Positions 30,991 through 42,026 of a stretch of DNA of 57,677 bases are shown here, one piece after another. A program made the position numbers and the translations under genes. Position 1 is the first letter of the stretch; every line of letters starts with the position of its first letter. The notes beneath the pieces are model-generated. The model saw only the letters and a list, made by a program, of their open reading frames with translations. It was not told the origin of the DNA and did no database searches. The DNA is from Bondarzewia mesenterica (lineage: Eukaryota; Basidiomycota; Agaricomycetes; Russulales; Bondarzewiaceae): positions 1-57,677 of the forward strand of contig SGPL01000175.1 in the NCBI GenBank assembly GCA_004802705.1, in the 5' to 3' direction.

Positions 30991-33411
30991 ATGCATCCTC
31001 GATTTTTCCGCGTACGAATTGTGCTAGACATCCTCAACACTTTTCTTGTCCCGCAACTCTTCTTGTCAGGGCTGCTCCGCCTTACACATTACAACCCTAG
31101 CCCCCTTTCGCGTTTACTACTCCACCTTTCTGTTGTTCCGACAGCTGGTGCCTTAAGGATTTGGTATTCGACATACATCAATGCAAAGACAGCAGGTATG
31201 TGTCACGCCTCTCCCTCCTAATATCTCCAGTGATACATGCCATCGTATCAAGCATCCCTCGGGGCTGTCCAGGTTCCTTGTGTCCGTGGTAAATGGCCGG
31301 GAAACATCGACATCGCCATAAGTCTCGTCCGGTCAATCGAACAGGACTATTTCAGCATGCAGTTCATGGCCAATCTCTTCGATGAATATGGATCTAACAC
31401 CCTAAACACACGAATCCTCTGGGCTGATCAGGTGCGTTTTTAGGAGTTTTTTGCGCAGAATACCTGACATCAACGTCGTGATTTCGACCGATCTAGTTCA
31501 TAAGCAAGAGCGACTCAAATATCAAGTACATGTTGAGTGGAGAAGGTTTTCAATGGTTTCATAAAGGCTATTATTGGCAGGAGCGCTTGTGAGCTACCTT
31601 GTCGTGAACTTTCAATCTCTTTCTCCTGACAAAATCACGTCCTATAGTGAAAGCTTCTTGGGGAATGGAATCTTCAATAGGTACAACAATCCAGGTTTCT
31701 ATTCCCGACTTGAGTGTATGCTAATCTGCTGATGATATTCTCAGAGATAAGGAAGAATGGCAAGCCGTATGTTGTTACCTTCCTCTCTTTGAGTATTCAC
31801 ATAACTGCCACATCAGCACCGAACCGTTGCTCGTCCATGGTTTTCCAAAGATCGTCTTTCGGACCTTAATCTTTTCGATCGGCATACCACGCGCACCATT
31901 GCTCTAGTAACATCATTTGCGAAGGCGCACACCGCGTTCGATGCCCAGGATCTCTTCGGTCGCTTCACTCTTGACACATCGTCAGAGTTTTTGTTTGGCA
32001 ATTGCCTAAATACATTGGATGGGGCTTTACCGGTTGCCGGACGAGCCAAAATGGGCCCAAAAGGAAGCTCGATTGACGATGAGTTTGGTACTTTTGCGTG
32101 GGCGTTCGAGGTTCGGGCTATTTTTCTTCACCGCGAGATGTTTCAGCTGTGCTAAGGTGTGTACGAAATGCAGGATTTGCAAGTTCAGACTTCTCGGCGC
32201 TCCATCGTCGGCAAGCTGTGGCCCTTGCTCGAATTATTCAACGACAAAACGGTCGAGAGCAACAAAGTCGTGCACGGATATTTGAAAGGTGTTGTTGGAA
32301 GGGCATTTAAAGCGAAGATGGAGTCAAATGCTGAGAAGACGAGCGTTGACAGGACATTTTTGGATCATTTGGTGGAAAATACGGACGGTACGTTCCAATT
32401 GTCAACTCACAGCGACCGTTAAATATCTGAATGGCGAAGTTACATGGATTAGATGCAGAATCGGTTCGATATCAGGTTCTCAATATGCTCTTGGCGGGAC
32501 GTGACACGGTGCGTTCGAGTTGTCGACAACTGTAAAGTTCTTTCCTGATGTGATTACTCAGACGGCGATCACGCTGACATTTGTCATATACTTTCTTTGT
32601 ATTCACCCTGACGTTTTGGACAGACTTCGAGGGGAAATCATTGGCGAAATTGGCACTGAGGGGCATCCTTCTCTTGAGACCATGAAAAACTTGAAATATT
32701 GTCGGTGTATCTCCTTCCTTTGCCATCGTACGAGCTAATCTCCCATTTGTTGTAGTGCGTGCGGTGATAGACGAAACACTCCGCTTCTTCCCGCCCGTGC
32801 CTATAAATCTTCGCCTCTCAGATTCTAATCCCCACGTATACCCTGCCTCCGCCTCTGACAATGCACCAAAGTACTATGTTCCGCCAAATACAGAAATCCT
32901 ATACAACACCGCCTTGATGCAGTGCAGGAAAGACTTGTGGGGAGCCGACGCGGACGAGTTCAGACCCGATCGGTGGTTGGAGCCAGAGGTGATCAATAAA
33001 CTGGCGAATAACCCCTGGATGTTCATCCCATTTCATGCTGGACCTCGACTGGTGCGTTACTCCAATTGAAATCTTCGCTCATAATCTCCCCTGCCTTACG
33101 AACACGAGGTGATCTGTTCGCAGTGCTTAGGTCAGAATTTTGCCTACAACGAAATGTCGTTCTTCCTCATCCGTATGTTGCAACAATTTCGTCGGTTTGA
33201 GCTCGCTAGGGATGCGCAACCGACGCAGTCGCTTCCTCCGGCCAGCTGGAAGGGAAGGAAGGGGAGGCAGGGCATTGAACAGGTTTGGCCGGGCATTTCT
33301 GTGACGCCTTACGTCAAGGTGAGTTGTTCCGTAAATCGTTACAGGCTATATCTCAAATTTCCTTGCATGCTATAGGGAGGCTTGTGGGTCAGAGCTATTA
33401 TTGCTGAGTGA
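30991..33411 (+). CDS. Cytochrome P450, CYP63-like monooxygenase
   Basis: This is a membrane-anchored haem-thiolate monooxygenase of the ER, related to agaricomycete CYP63-type enzymes that oxidise alkanes, fatty acids or aromatics. It begins MHPRFFRVRIVLDILNTFLV, a hydrophobic N-anchor. It continues GNIDIAISLVRSIEQDY, DRDKEEWQAHRTVARPW-like sequence, AQDLFGRFTLDTSSEFLFG, FGTFAWAFE, and the I-helix NMLLAGRDTTAITLTFVIYF (AGRDTT proton-relay motif). The K-helix has ETLRFFPPVP (ExxR), then DEFRPDRWLEP. The haem loop FHAGPRLCLGQNFAYNE has its ligand Cys restored by an intron whose acceptor ends TTCGCAG at about 33121. The end is GGLWVRAIIAE. About ten short introns are required and all key motifs are intact, so I think the gene is functional. 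Confidence 0.92.
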
Positions 33412-33465
33412 GATTTCAATTCGTTTATATGTATCATACAAAAGACATAATTAAGCCAGACAAAG

Positions 33466-34318
33466 TCACTCATAGGAGAAATGCGGAGTGGGATGCGTTG
33501 CGGGCAATGGTCTTGAATCGGATTGTGGTGGGTTGCTGTGACAGGTCTCGACGACGTGGATGAAGAGCACCTCAGCCTTGCAGACGGCCTTGTCCTTCTT
33601 GGTCTGCGTCACGGCTGAAACAGTACCTGTAAGAACAGAAAGGACAAAATAGTACACTGTCAGTCACAACAAAAAAGGTATGACAGAGTGGAACATCATT
33701 TATGACGGACAATACGACAGCGACTGTCGTATCCCATTCACCAGTGCACGGGCGTGGTCAACGAACCAAGTCGTCACCATCGCGGACAACCAACGGTAAA
33801 CGGCGAACATCCCCATTACCCGGGAAAGTTTCAATGAGATTGAACACCAGATGTGGTCACGTTCAAGTTGGTGGACGACTGAGACACAGCTCAGAATATT
33901 ATGAGCTTACAAGGGGACCCTATGGATGAGAGAACTTTGCAGATGTGGTAGTTTTGTTATAGTAACAGTTGGTTGTAAACGACATTGGTAGCGTATCCGT
34001 CATAGTCGTCGGACGTGAGTAGTAAGACGTCGTTACTATTGCGAACACGAGAAAGAGCGGTGTACAATTAACCGTGTGCGAACACGGGGGAACGAACGTA
34101 TGTTGACAACGATGCGATCCACAAACGAATTGTGTGCCATCGCGCGGATTAGCGTCACCTGGAGGAACGTAGATACGAACACGGGCTTCAATATCTCTGT
34201 CCGTATCATCGTCGGCGGCCAAAAAACCGTCGCAGATCTGAGTTCCTTGCTTCGCAGGATCCACGCGGCCACGGAAAAGAATACCAACAGGACCCAAATA
34301 ATAAGCAGAAGCAGCCAT
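33466..34318 (-). CDS. Small hypothetical protein, possible OB-fold-like
   Basis: Two exons look coding. The first starts at 34318: MAASAYYLGPVGILFRGRVD, DTDRDIEARVRIYVPPGDAN, then PRDGTQFVC. The last reads GTVSAVTQTKKDKAVCKAEV, LFIHVVETC, and ends at TGA 33466-33468. Their joint pattern (a strand-rich domain with VPPGD-NP and GTVSA) resembles an uncharacterised agaricomycete OB-fold-like family that I recall. The sequence between them (about 33640-34120) is unusually long for an intron in this window and its borders are uncertain. The function is unknown and the gene model is tentative. Confidence 0.45.
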
Positions 34319-34649
34319 AACAGAACGAAGAGGAAGGTACGCACAGACGAAAGGCAAACCCCACATATAAAACACAATGCCCAGCGAGCGGAACGGCAGA
34401 ATACAGTGTTGTCATTTCGCACGGCGACCGTCATCCCGCAAGAACGACGTGTCATTCGAAACGACGTGTGACGTGTCTGTGCCGTAGAGGGCGGAACGGT
34501 CGCACAAACACAAAATTGCCCGATACGAACAAGATCACGGAGGACGAATGCGCTCGTTCCGCGCAAATGAGATTACTCGAATTGTGGAACAATAGGGAAC
34601 GAGGCTGAACGAGGTGATTCGTCGATTTCATACTCAGCGAGTGCGTGAC

Positions 34650-34657
34650 TATAAAAA
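34650..34657 (+). promoter_or_regulatory. TATA box of the F-box gene at 34837
   Basis: TATAAAAA lies about 180 bp before the start codon. Confidence 0.4.
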
Positions 34658-34836
34658 GACCACCAGCAGGCTGCAGAACACATCGATCAAAGGTTGATTG
34701 GCGAACTTTCATACTGGGCAGTGCTTGAGCTCCCCAGTTTCAGCGGGCATTGTCCAATTGAATATACGTGGGTAAAAAAATACACTTTACTAAGGTGTGG
34801 TAGTGCTGACTCTTCAGGATCGCATCAGGAGCAGCA

Positions 34837-36418
34837 ATGGCTGCTAATGGGAACCTCATGCCAAAACAACTGCCGCTCGAATTATTGAAGACTATCGTGG
34901 AATGTGTACCTTCGTTCGTGGATCTACTGAGGATCCGGTTGGTGAACAGCACTTTCCATGATATCGTAACCCCCCTCGTGTTCCGGTCTGTGACCGTCCA
35001 AAACACGACGAGGAGCGTCAATAATTTTGATCGCATTTTGACGTCCGCAAGCCTCAAAGTCTGCATCAAGAAGATTAGCTATTGTGACGTCTTCTCGGAT
35101 GAAGATGGATGCATGCTCACTGGTACGTCATGTCCTTCTCAATATTGGCCGTTTGAACAATGCATTCCCTGAACAACGACCCAAATTTATCATACGCTCT
35201 TCAGAAGAGGATGTGGCCCCTCTGAACTTCCGATCGTTGCGCCCACGGTATGGGGACGAAGAGTTTTTCATCATCGAGACCCTTAGAAAAGCCTTCGCTC
35301 GTCTGCATGAGCTGCCTGCGCTCAGAGAGGTAATATTGAACCTCAATCCCCTGTTCGACGAGGGAGTCAGAGACCGCGACACCTGGAATACGTATTACCC
35401 TTCTTGGCGTTACCAAGACGCCACTATAGGCCAGCTATGGAAGATATGGCGTGCTCTGCGGCTGTCATCACTCACCATCCACAACCTTCTCGGGTGGCGC
35501 GACCAGGATACTGAGTGGGACGGTTACCCCCTCTTCGACGGCCTATCCCATCTGCATCTCAGTATCGCCTCCAGCCCCCGCATTGGACTGTATAACCAAA
35601 ATAGCTTTGCCAAATTATGGAAGACAACAATTCAAGATGGACTCCATCGCCTTATGCCCGGGTGCACCTATCGCGGGCCCTCGCCCCCGCCACTTTCGTC
35701 TTCCCTCTCGCGGGACTTGACCAGCCTCACATTACACAGCGACCAAGTCGTCGGCATCATCCCCGCGCTATCCTTTGCCGGGCTGACATTCCCCGGACTC
35801 ACTCAGCTCTCCCTCAAGTTGATCTTCTTCGACGAACGCACTGGCACCGAGGACTTCATCATGCGGCACCATTCCACCCTCACCAAGCTCGAGCTCTTCA
35901 ACTGCAGCATCTTCGTCAGCGATGTCGAGCAAGGGCCAGCTCGCTTGTGGTCGCAGGTATGGTCTCACTTCGCCAATGGGCTCGACGAGCTCGTCTACCT
36001 GCATGTCCAGCGGACCATCCCTAAGGACGCCTGTGACCACCAGCATGACTCTGATTTCAATGAATCGGACTCAGACTCGGACGTGGACCTGGACTCGGGC
36101 TTGGACTCGGATTCTAACTCGGATTCCAACTTTCACTCCCACTCCCACTCCCCCTCCCACTCCCATTCTCATTCTCACTCTGAGTCTTATTCTCACTCTC
36201 GTCCTCACGTCCACTCCCACTTTCATTATCACGCTCATCTGGACTCGGATCTGGATCCACACGCAGAGCGGCCCGTGCCCAAGTTTCGTTACCACATCCA
36301 TCACCAAGGGTTGGGGTACCTACCTAACCCCACCATAAGAGATGCAGAGGAGGATCTTGCACTGGAAGACTTATGTGCTACCGTGACGAGGAGGGGTGGT
36401 TGGGCAGCATCAGATTAA
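34837..36418 (+). CDS. F-box protein with Asp/Ser- and His/Ser-rich tracts
   Basis: The N-terminus, MAANGNLMPKQLPLELLKTI followed by VECVPSFVDLLRIRLVNSTF, fits an F-box that would recruit Skp1 in an SCF ubiquitin ligase. After an 82-nt intron (35123-35204), which joins MLT to EEDVAPLNF, the protein has degenerate leucine-rich segments such as LWKIWRALRLSSLTIHNLLG and FAGLTFPGLTQLSLKLIFFD. A low-complexity part follows: an Asp/Ser tract (NESDSDSDVDLDSGLDSDSN) and then a His/Ser tract (HSHSHSPSHSHSHSHSES) at about 36050-36240. It ends TVTRRGGWAASD. Agaricomycete genomes hold large, fast-changing F-box families and the substrate is unknown. The open frame is intact. Confidence 0.75.
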
Positions 36419-37389
36419 TGGCCTTGGATGAAGTATGTTGCTTTCATTCATTTTCCTTGCTTAACCCTTCATTGTCATTTACTAATCATCTACCCCAATC
36501 AGATAGTGCGAACATGACTTTGGAAGAACGGGAGATGGCCGGTATTTCGCGAGCCATAAGGGACCAGTGACCCCTCACCCCAATCCTATCATTCCCAGGT
36601 TATCGTTTTCCGTGTATATTTAATTATGCCCTACATAGCGCGATACCCAAACACGTAAGTAAGCCAATGCACCACGCTTAGAGTCCACCCAAATCAGTCT
36701 GTTCGCCCTTTCTCATGCCAACTCGTTATAACTCTCAAGATCTCAAATGTCATGACATTGTGCGAAGCAATGTCGAGATTTACAGGCGTATGCTCCTCAC
36801 CTTCCTCCCCAAGGACGCATTTCGGTCACCGAAGGACATGAGGCTGTTTCAGTCCATCAAGCGCACTTTTTGTATTCTTCACATCTCTTCACACATATGG
36901 AACTGAGGATGTATCTATTTATTTTTGCTTTATTCTTGTCTCGCGAGCTTGTTCTCGCATTTCATTCTGCATTCCCACTGACTCTTTTCTGTTGCAGCAA
37001 TTTGGTTCTACGTCGTCCGCTTTGACCGGCTCTGCTGATCTGATTTGCAAAGGTGGGGCATGTGCATGAATATTGAATGTGTAGGTGGCTCGTCCCGTCG
37101 CAATGAACATTACAGGAGTTCTTTTGTGTGAAGACTAATTTTAATTCTACACAGAGTTAGCCAATGAGATTTCATGTGAGCCATCAGACGCCAGTATCTC
37201 AGATGCACAGGACCAAGTGCGCCACCCACGAACACTATTTTTACAGTGCAAATCAATCTCGCACACAAACAAGCATACAAAAGACAGTAGAAATTCCACA
37301 TATGGCGTTTACCAGCTAGACCAGTGGATAATGCGACAAATCAATCAAGTTTGACTCCGAGTCCCAGTCCAATGCCCCAACAACAACCC
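36419..37389. other. Intergenic region, no gene seen
   Basis: It lies between the F-box gene and the 3' end of the gEgh16-like gene. Only short open frames are present, none with recognisable sequence. Confidence 0.45.
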
Positions 37390-38580
37390 TCATGCATCAA
37401 TCCAGTACCCGGCCCTCTTACCAGCGACACGCGAGGTGATGATACGCTTGTGATTGACAACAGCCCGCTTAGCCGCTGCAGCCGCGTTCGCAGCTGTGGA
37501 GGCCTCAGCGGCGGCAGGCGAAGCAGCGGCAGCGGGGGCAGCCGTAGACGCATCAGCCGTCGCGGGAACCTCTGCGGTGACGCCGGAAACTGCAGCAGGG
37601 GCGGCGGTGGCGGCAGTGGCAGCGGGAGGAGTTAAAGCAGCACCAGACACCGCGGCAGGAGATGATGCGGCGGGAACGGCGGCGGAGGCAGCAGAAGCGG
37701 CGGCGGCTGCAGTAGGAGCGGCCGCAACTGTTGCGTTGGAGGCTGAATCGGAGCCAGCAACAGCAACACACGATCCGAAGGGACCAACCGGGTTGCGGCA
37801 TCGGACGATGCAAGCGTCGCCGTTGGGGCCTCCCGCGCATGCCATTCCACTGTGGATAGCTGTGAGTATCAATACAAGACTTTCGGATGAAAGCGTGTAA
37901 GTGCTCACGTAGGCATTTGAACCTCCAGAGGGAAGTCCTGGGCCTTGGCCTGACTGCGGCCGTTTCTGCCGGGAACTTGGGTGGTGACGGTGGCGGCAAC
38001 GAAAGTGTTTCCGCCATCGCCTGAGACATCACAGGTGTAGGGGCTGGGGTATGACTCTTAATCGAGCTATAAGAACATAACATAATGTTGGGTTGCTCAC
38101 CCCGCTCCATCACCATTGACTTGATGAAGCGTCATGGAGACTGTTCCATTAGAGGAGGCGGTAGGAAGGCCAGCGGTGGATGCAGCTGTTGCAGGCGACT
38201 ATAATGAGAATGCATACAGAGGACAAGAGGAAATGAGAATTACCAGCAAGCTGCGCTGCAACGTCATTATTACCGCCTGCTCGAGTGCGACCGCAGACGC
38301 CTGTTTTGCCTGATGCGATCTCGTTGTTCTTGATGACAGACGTGTCCTGCTCGAATGGATTGGCTGTTGACCCATCCCGGGGGGTGGTAGGAATGATACC
38401 GAAGCTAGATGGAGTGAGAAGACCTCAATTTCACCGTTCTAGTGAGATAAGAAAGGAGACTCGCCCAGCGGCATTGACACCGTTCGCACCAGTTACTGCA
38501 GTGATGGTGCCATGCGCATGAACCTGGCCAATCATTGAGGCAGCAATAGCAACAGATGCAACAAGCGCGTTGAAGAACAT
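37390..38580 (-). CDS. gEgh16/Mas3-like secreted protein with Ala-rich tail
   Basis: The protein starts at 38580 with a signal peptide ([18 protein letters not shown]...HAHG). It then matches the gEgh16/Mas3-like (DUF3129) family: [96 protein letters not shown], and RCRNPVGPFGSCVAVAGS. Its conserved cysteines suggest disulphide bonds. Members are linked to appressoria in plant-infecting ascomycetes; the role in basidiomycetes is unclear. A C-terminal tail of about 120 residues is almost entirely Ala/Pro/Ser/Thr/Val with a short basic end (AVVNHKRIITSRVAGKRAG). The first intron (38405-38464, 60 nt) begins with GCGAGT, a GC donor. Confidence 0.85.
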
Positions 38581-40254
38581 CGTAAGATAAGTGCGAGAGG
38601 GAGCTGTGGCACTGGGAGATTGGTAGAGGGAGAAGGCTCTTTGAATGTGTCTAGCACGAGATTGAAAGGTCCGGCCTGGTGCAACGCTCATTGATCAGAA
38701 CTAATTGGCATAGATTGATCAATTGGATAGACCTACCGAGATAAAGAAGATGGGGTATGTGGAGAGCGGGCCGGCACTCAAGAACTGATGACTTTGAATG
38801 TAGGATGAAAAGCGACCTGGCTTGAGATCCACAGAGGTATGTCTCCCTGCTTTTATATACACAAGAACGCCCGCCGAAAAAGATCAGATGCTGCAAAGCA
38901 AGTCTGATCTGCACCCGAGGCATGCACTTGCGACGTAAGTAACTTAGTTGAAGAAAATGAGGAGATAGACAGACGTACAGGAAATTTCAGAGAATTCCGG
39001 TTACCAAAGAAACGGATGCTTCTGTCTTCGTCTGAGCAGGCTTTGGATACTGAAAGCCGGAACCTTGAGACTGAAGATGGAAAAAAACCTCAGAAGGGAG
39101 AGAGGCGGTGATAGGATGCATCACGTCGAATCTGAATTGGGCTCTACCGCGGGAGGTCTGCCAATCGACGATCAACGCTCGGGCCAGCGCTCAACATTCA
39201 ACATGCACTTGGATGGCCTTACAAAGAAGGTCCCGCAATGCCTGGGTGCACCTTGTCCCCTGCATCTACACAATAATTTTGAACGTTAGCTTGCCACGAT
39301 CAGGCTGACGAAAAAAAGAATATCTATGCAGCAGCAAACCCGAGCTGACCGAACAGCAGTATTCGCAGTTAACAGACAGTTCCCGTCAGGATTCGAATAG
39401 CACCCGTACAGGACGACTGCACAGCGTTGGAACAGTTGGCAGGCCTGCAGCTTCTGAAGTTCAGTCTCGTGGTCAGATCACATTGGGGTTAACCAAGACT
39501 AAATCTAAATGCCTACTTTCCCATATATGTATGCATCCCGAGCATATTCCATAATGATGCTGGAGTCCGTTTTGAGACTACGCCGCAGGGCTGACAATGC
39601 GCTGCTCGCTCGGTTGCGGACGCTAACATTAGTGTTCATTCCATCAATCAAACAAGGACTTACCTTCCACGTCACGACTGTGATGACCGTTGTTGACTGC
39701 TTTGCTATGAAGGTGTCCAATAATACACGATGTCCACCCGGAAAACAATCCGATCTTTCATGCAATTCTTGTGGCAGTCAGCGCCTCTCCACAGGACTGC
39801 GGAGGCAACGAGGTTTTGGTGTCACCACAAACACGCCTGGCGGATCGCACGCATGATAAAACGGGGACGGGAAACCTTGACTGAGCCACCAAAGTAGCCT
39901 GGAACGCCAGAAACTGTAAAACCATGAAACCGCTCAATGACCATACCCCGCTTCAGTCAGTCCACCGGACGAAGAAGAAATAAGCTTTCACAACCGTACA
40001 TGCAGTTCTTCGCCTACCATGTGAATCAACATTCCACGAATTGACTAGCCATATTATCAGGCGTAGCTTACAAACGACATTATGGTGAAGAGATGAGGAA
40101 ACAATGGTCAGAACCAGAGAAGCGTGACGGAGCGAATATTCCGACTGAACATAATTGTTAGATTCACATTCACAACGTAGATAGTAAACGAATCTCAATA
40201 CCTCAGGCCTTGACCCATATTCGTCTGCCTTGTTGCAGTTTGTAACCAATGAAT
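38581..40254. other. Intergenic region with the gEgh16-like promoter
   Basis: On the minus strand a GTATATAAAA box lies at 38851-38860, about 270 bp before the gEgh16-like start codon. This would imply a long leader or a 5' UTR intron. The remaining 1.3 kb shows no recognisable gene. Confidence 0.4.
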
Positions 40255-41399
40255 TCATGCATCGTAGTCCTCAACCGTCGCACCAATCCCAAGTTCCTTG
40301 GCACGATCAACGACTGCAGCCGCGATTGCAACGTCCTGTGCACCAACACCGACGGATTTGAAAATAGTGACATCACCCGCCTTCCTAACCTCGTCACATT
40401 TATGTTCGTTCCGCTTCCATTCCCACATTGTCCCTTCAAGTGCTCCAGGATTGGTCTCCTGCACGAGTTCCCCCAGCTCTATCATTTCGTCTTCTCCGAC
40501 ACCAGCAGCGATCAGCTCCCCTGCCTCAATGAGACATGCTTCGCGTGAATCCACGACAATTGTCTTCGCTCGGCGGACGAGATCAGTGTCTATCTCAGCC
40601 ATGGCTATAGTGTAACTGCCGACGAGGATAAGATGCGTGCCCGGTCGAACAGATGCGGAAGGGAACAGCGGGACTGTTGAAGAGGTAGCGGTACAAATTA
40701 TATCGGCAGAAGCGACAGCAGTCGGAAGGTCAAATGGTGATGCGAGATCCGATGAGGAAGCATTGTGTACACCAACATCAAACTTCACGGACGGGTGGCG
40801 CGAGCGGAATTCAGAGACAAGTGTGGATGTCCTCTGGTTCATCGAGCGATTGACAATAGTTACTTCCTGAAGAGATGGATATGTTGCGAGGAGGAGATCC
40901 ACATGTGCGAGTATCTGTTTGCCCGCGCCAAATGCAACGAGCATCTTCGGATGTGAAATAGTAGGCGGATAGAGTAGAGTTGTTGCAAGAAGAGATCCTG
41001 GAAAGCAACACGGTCAGCACCCGACATCCAGCAACAAAAGGAATTCTGAGGCACACCGGCTGCAGTTCGAAGGGCCGTCAGACTGCTCGCGTTGACAAGT
41101 GCCTTCGCAGCTCCCGTTGTTTCATCGAGCACGAGCGTCGATCCAGGGAGACCGTGCGTACTACCGGCGGCAGTAGGAACTGATACGACCTTTATTGAAG
41201 TACCAATTCCAGCGATTCGCGCTGGCATAAAGAGTGCACGGTGATTGAGCATTTGAATGCTAGATCTATGAGGAGTAACAACGTCCCGGCCATCCGATAT
41301 GTAGAAGAAGACCTGCGCCATGAGGGTCTGCAGCTGCTCAGTAGTGAAGGTGCCCGAGATGCGGTCAACATCAGGGCAAGAGAGTATGCGTAGCGACAT
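40255..41399 (-). CDS. Ornithine cyclodeaminase / mu-crystallin family protein
   Basis: This is an NAD(P)-dependent enzyme of the ornithine cyclodeaminase/mu-crystallin superfamily. Members deaminate ornithine to proline or reduce cyclic ketimines, and which reaction applies here cannot be told. The start at 41399 gives MSLRILSCPDVDRISGTF. Then come HRALFMPARIAGIGTSIKVV, STHGLPGSTLVLDETTGAAK, ASSLTALRTAAGSLLATTLL, and a Rossmann segment MLVAFGAGKQILAHVDLLL (GxGxQ-like nucleotide loop). TSSTVPLFPSASVRPGTHLI with VGSYTIAMAEIDTDLVRRAK and GELVQETNPGALEG follow. It ends IGATVEDYDA. One intron (about 40999-41057) joins RTAA to GSLLA. The length, about 360 residues, fits the family and it appears intact. 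Confidence 0.88.
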
Positions 41400-42026
41400 A
41401 GGAGGTGATGATGTCGCTGTAAGTCGATTTCGGTGTAAGTGCAATGGTGGAGATAATTTACAAGCTGTATGCGACCGCGCGATACATAGATATGATGATC
41501 GCGGGCTTATATATACTGTCAGAAAATAGGGAAGCTCTACGGAAACCCAGAAGACGTTCGCTATTAGCACCTGAGTTGGCAGAGTCGGAGGCCAAGTCCG
41601 AAGAGTCAAAATTGTCGGATCGGAGACGACGGAGGTGGACTCCTCCGACTCAGACGTGCTATCGTTGAGGTCGGCAGTTGCCGAGTTTCCCCTTCCGCGA
41701 GTCTGGACCTGTCACTGGCAGAACGTTGTCAGAACAAGGCGAAAGACTCTTCAATTTCGACACATGCCTTGCATTTTCACAACCTTTTCGTTGCACACGA
41801 AGGGTACACAATTGGACACATTTTTAGTGTATACAATGTCTGAAAAGGAGGGAAAAAGTACAGGCAATCCTTATAGAACGCTTAAGGGGCCTTACGATTC
41901 ACGAAAAGGACTCCAGTTTGATATCACAGGAAGAAAAGAGATTGTTTGAATTCCAGACAGCGCTACATAGCGCTACATGCACCCGAAGGAATCTTGTCAT
42001 CGAAGTTTAGAATGCGTCAAGCCTCC
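41400..42026. other. Intergenic spacer, promoter of the cyclodeaminase-like gene
   Basis: It lies between the cyclodeaminase-like start codon and the DPH2 stop codon, both on the minus strand. No gene is seen. CGGA/TCCGA-rich repeats occur near 41590-41650. Confidence 0.4.

Noticed and set aside
36120..36240. CRISPR-like or tandem regulatory repeat
   Set aside because: The CACTCC/CACTCT repeats encode the in-frame His/Ser tract of the F-box protein in a eukaryotic genome.
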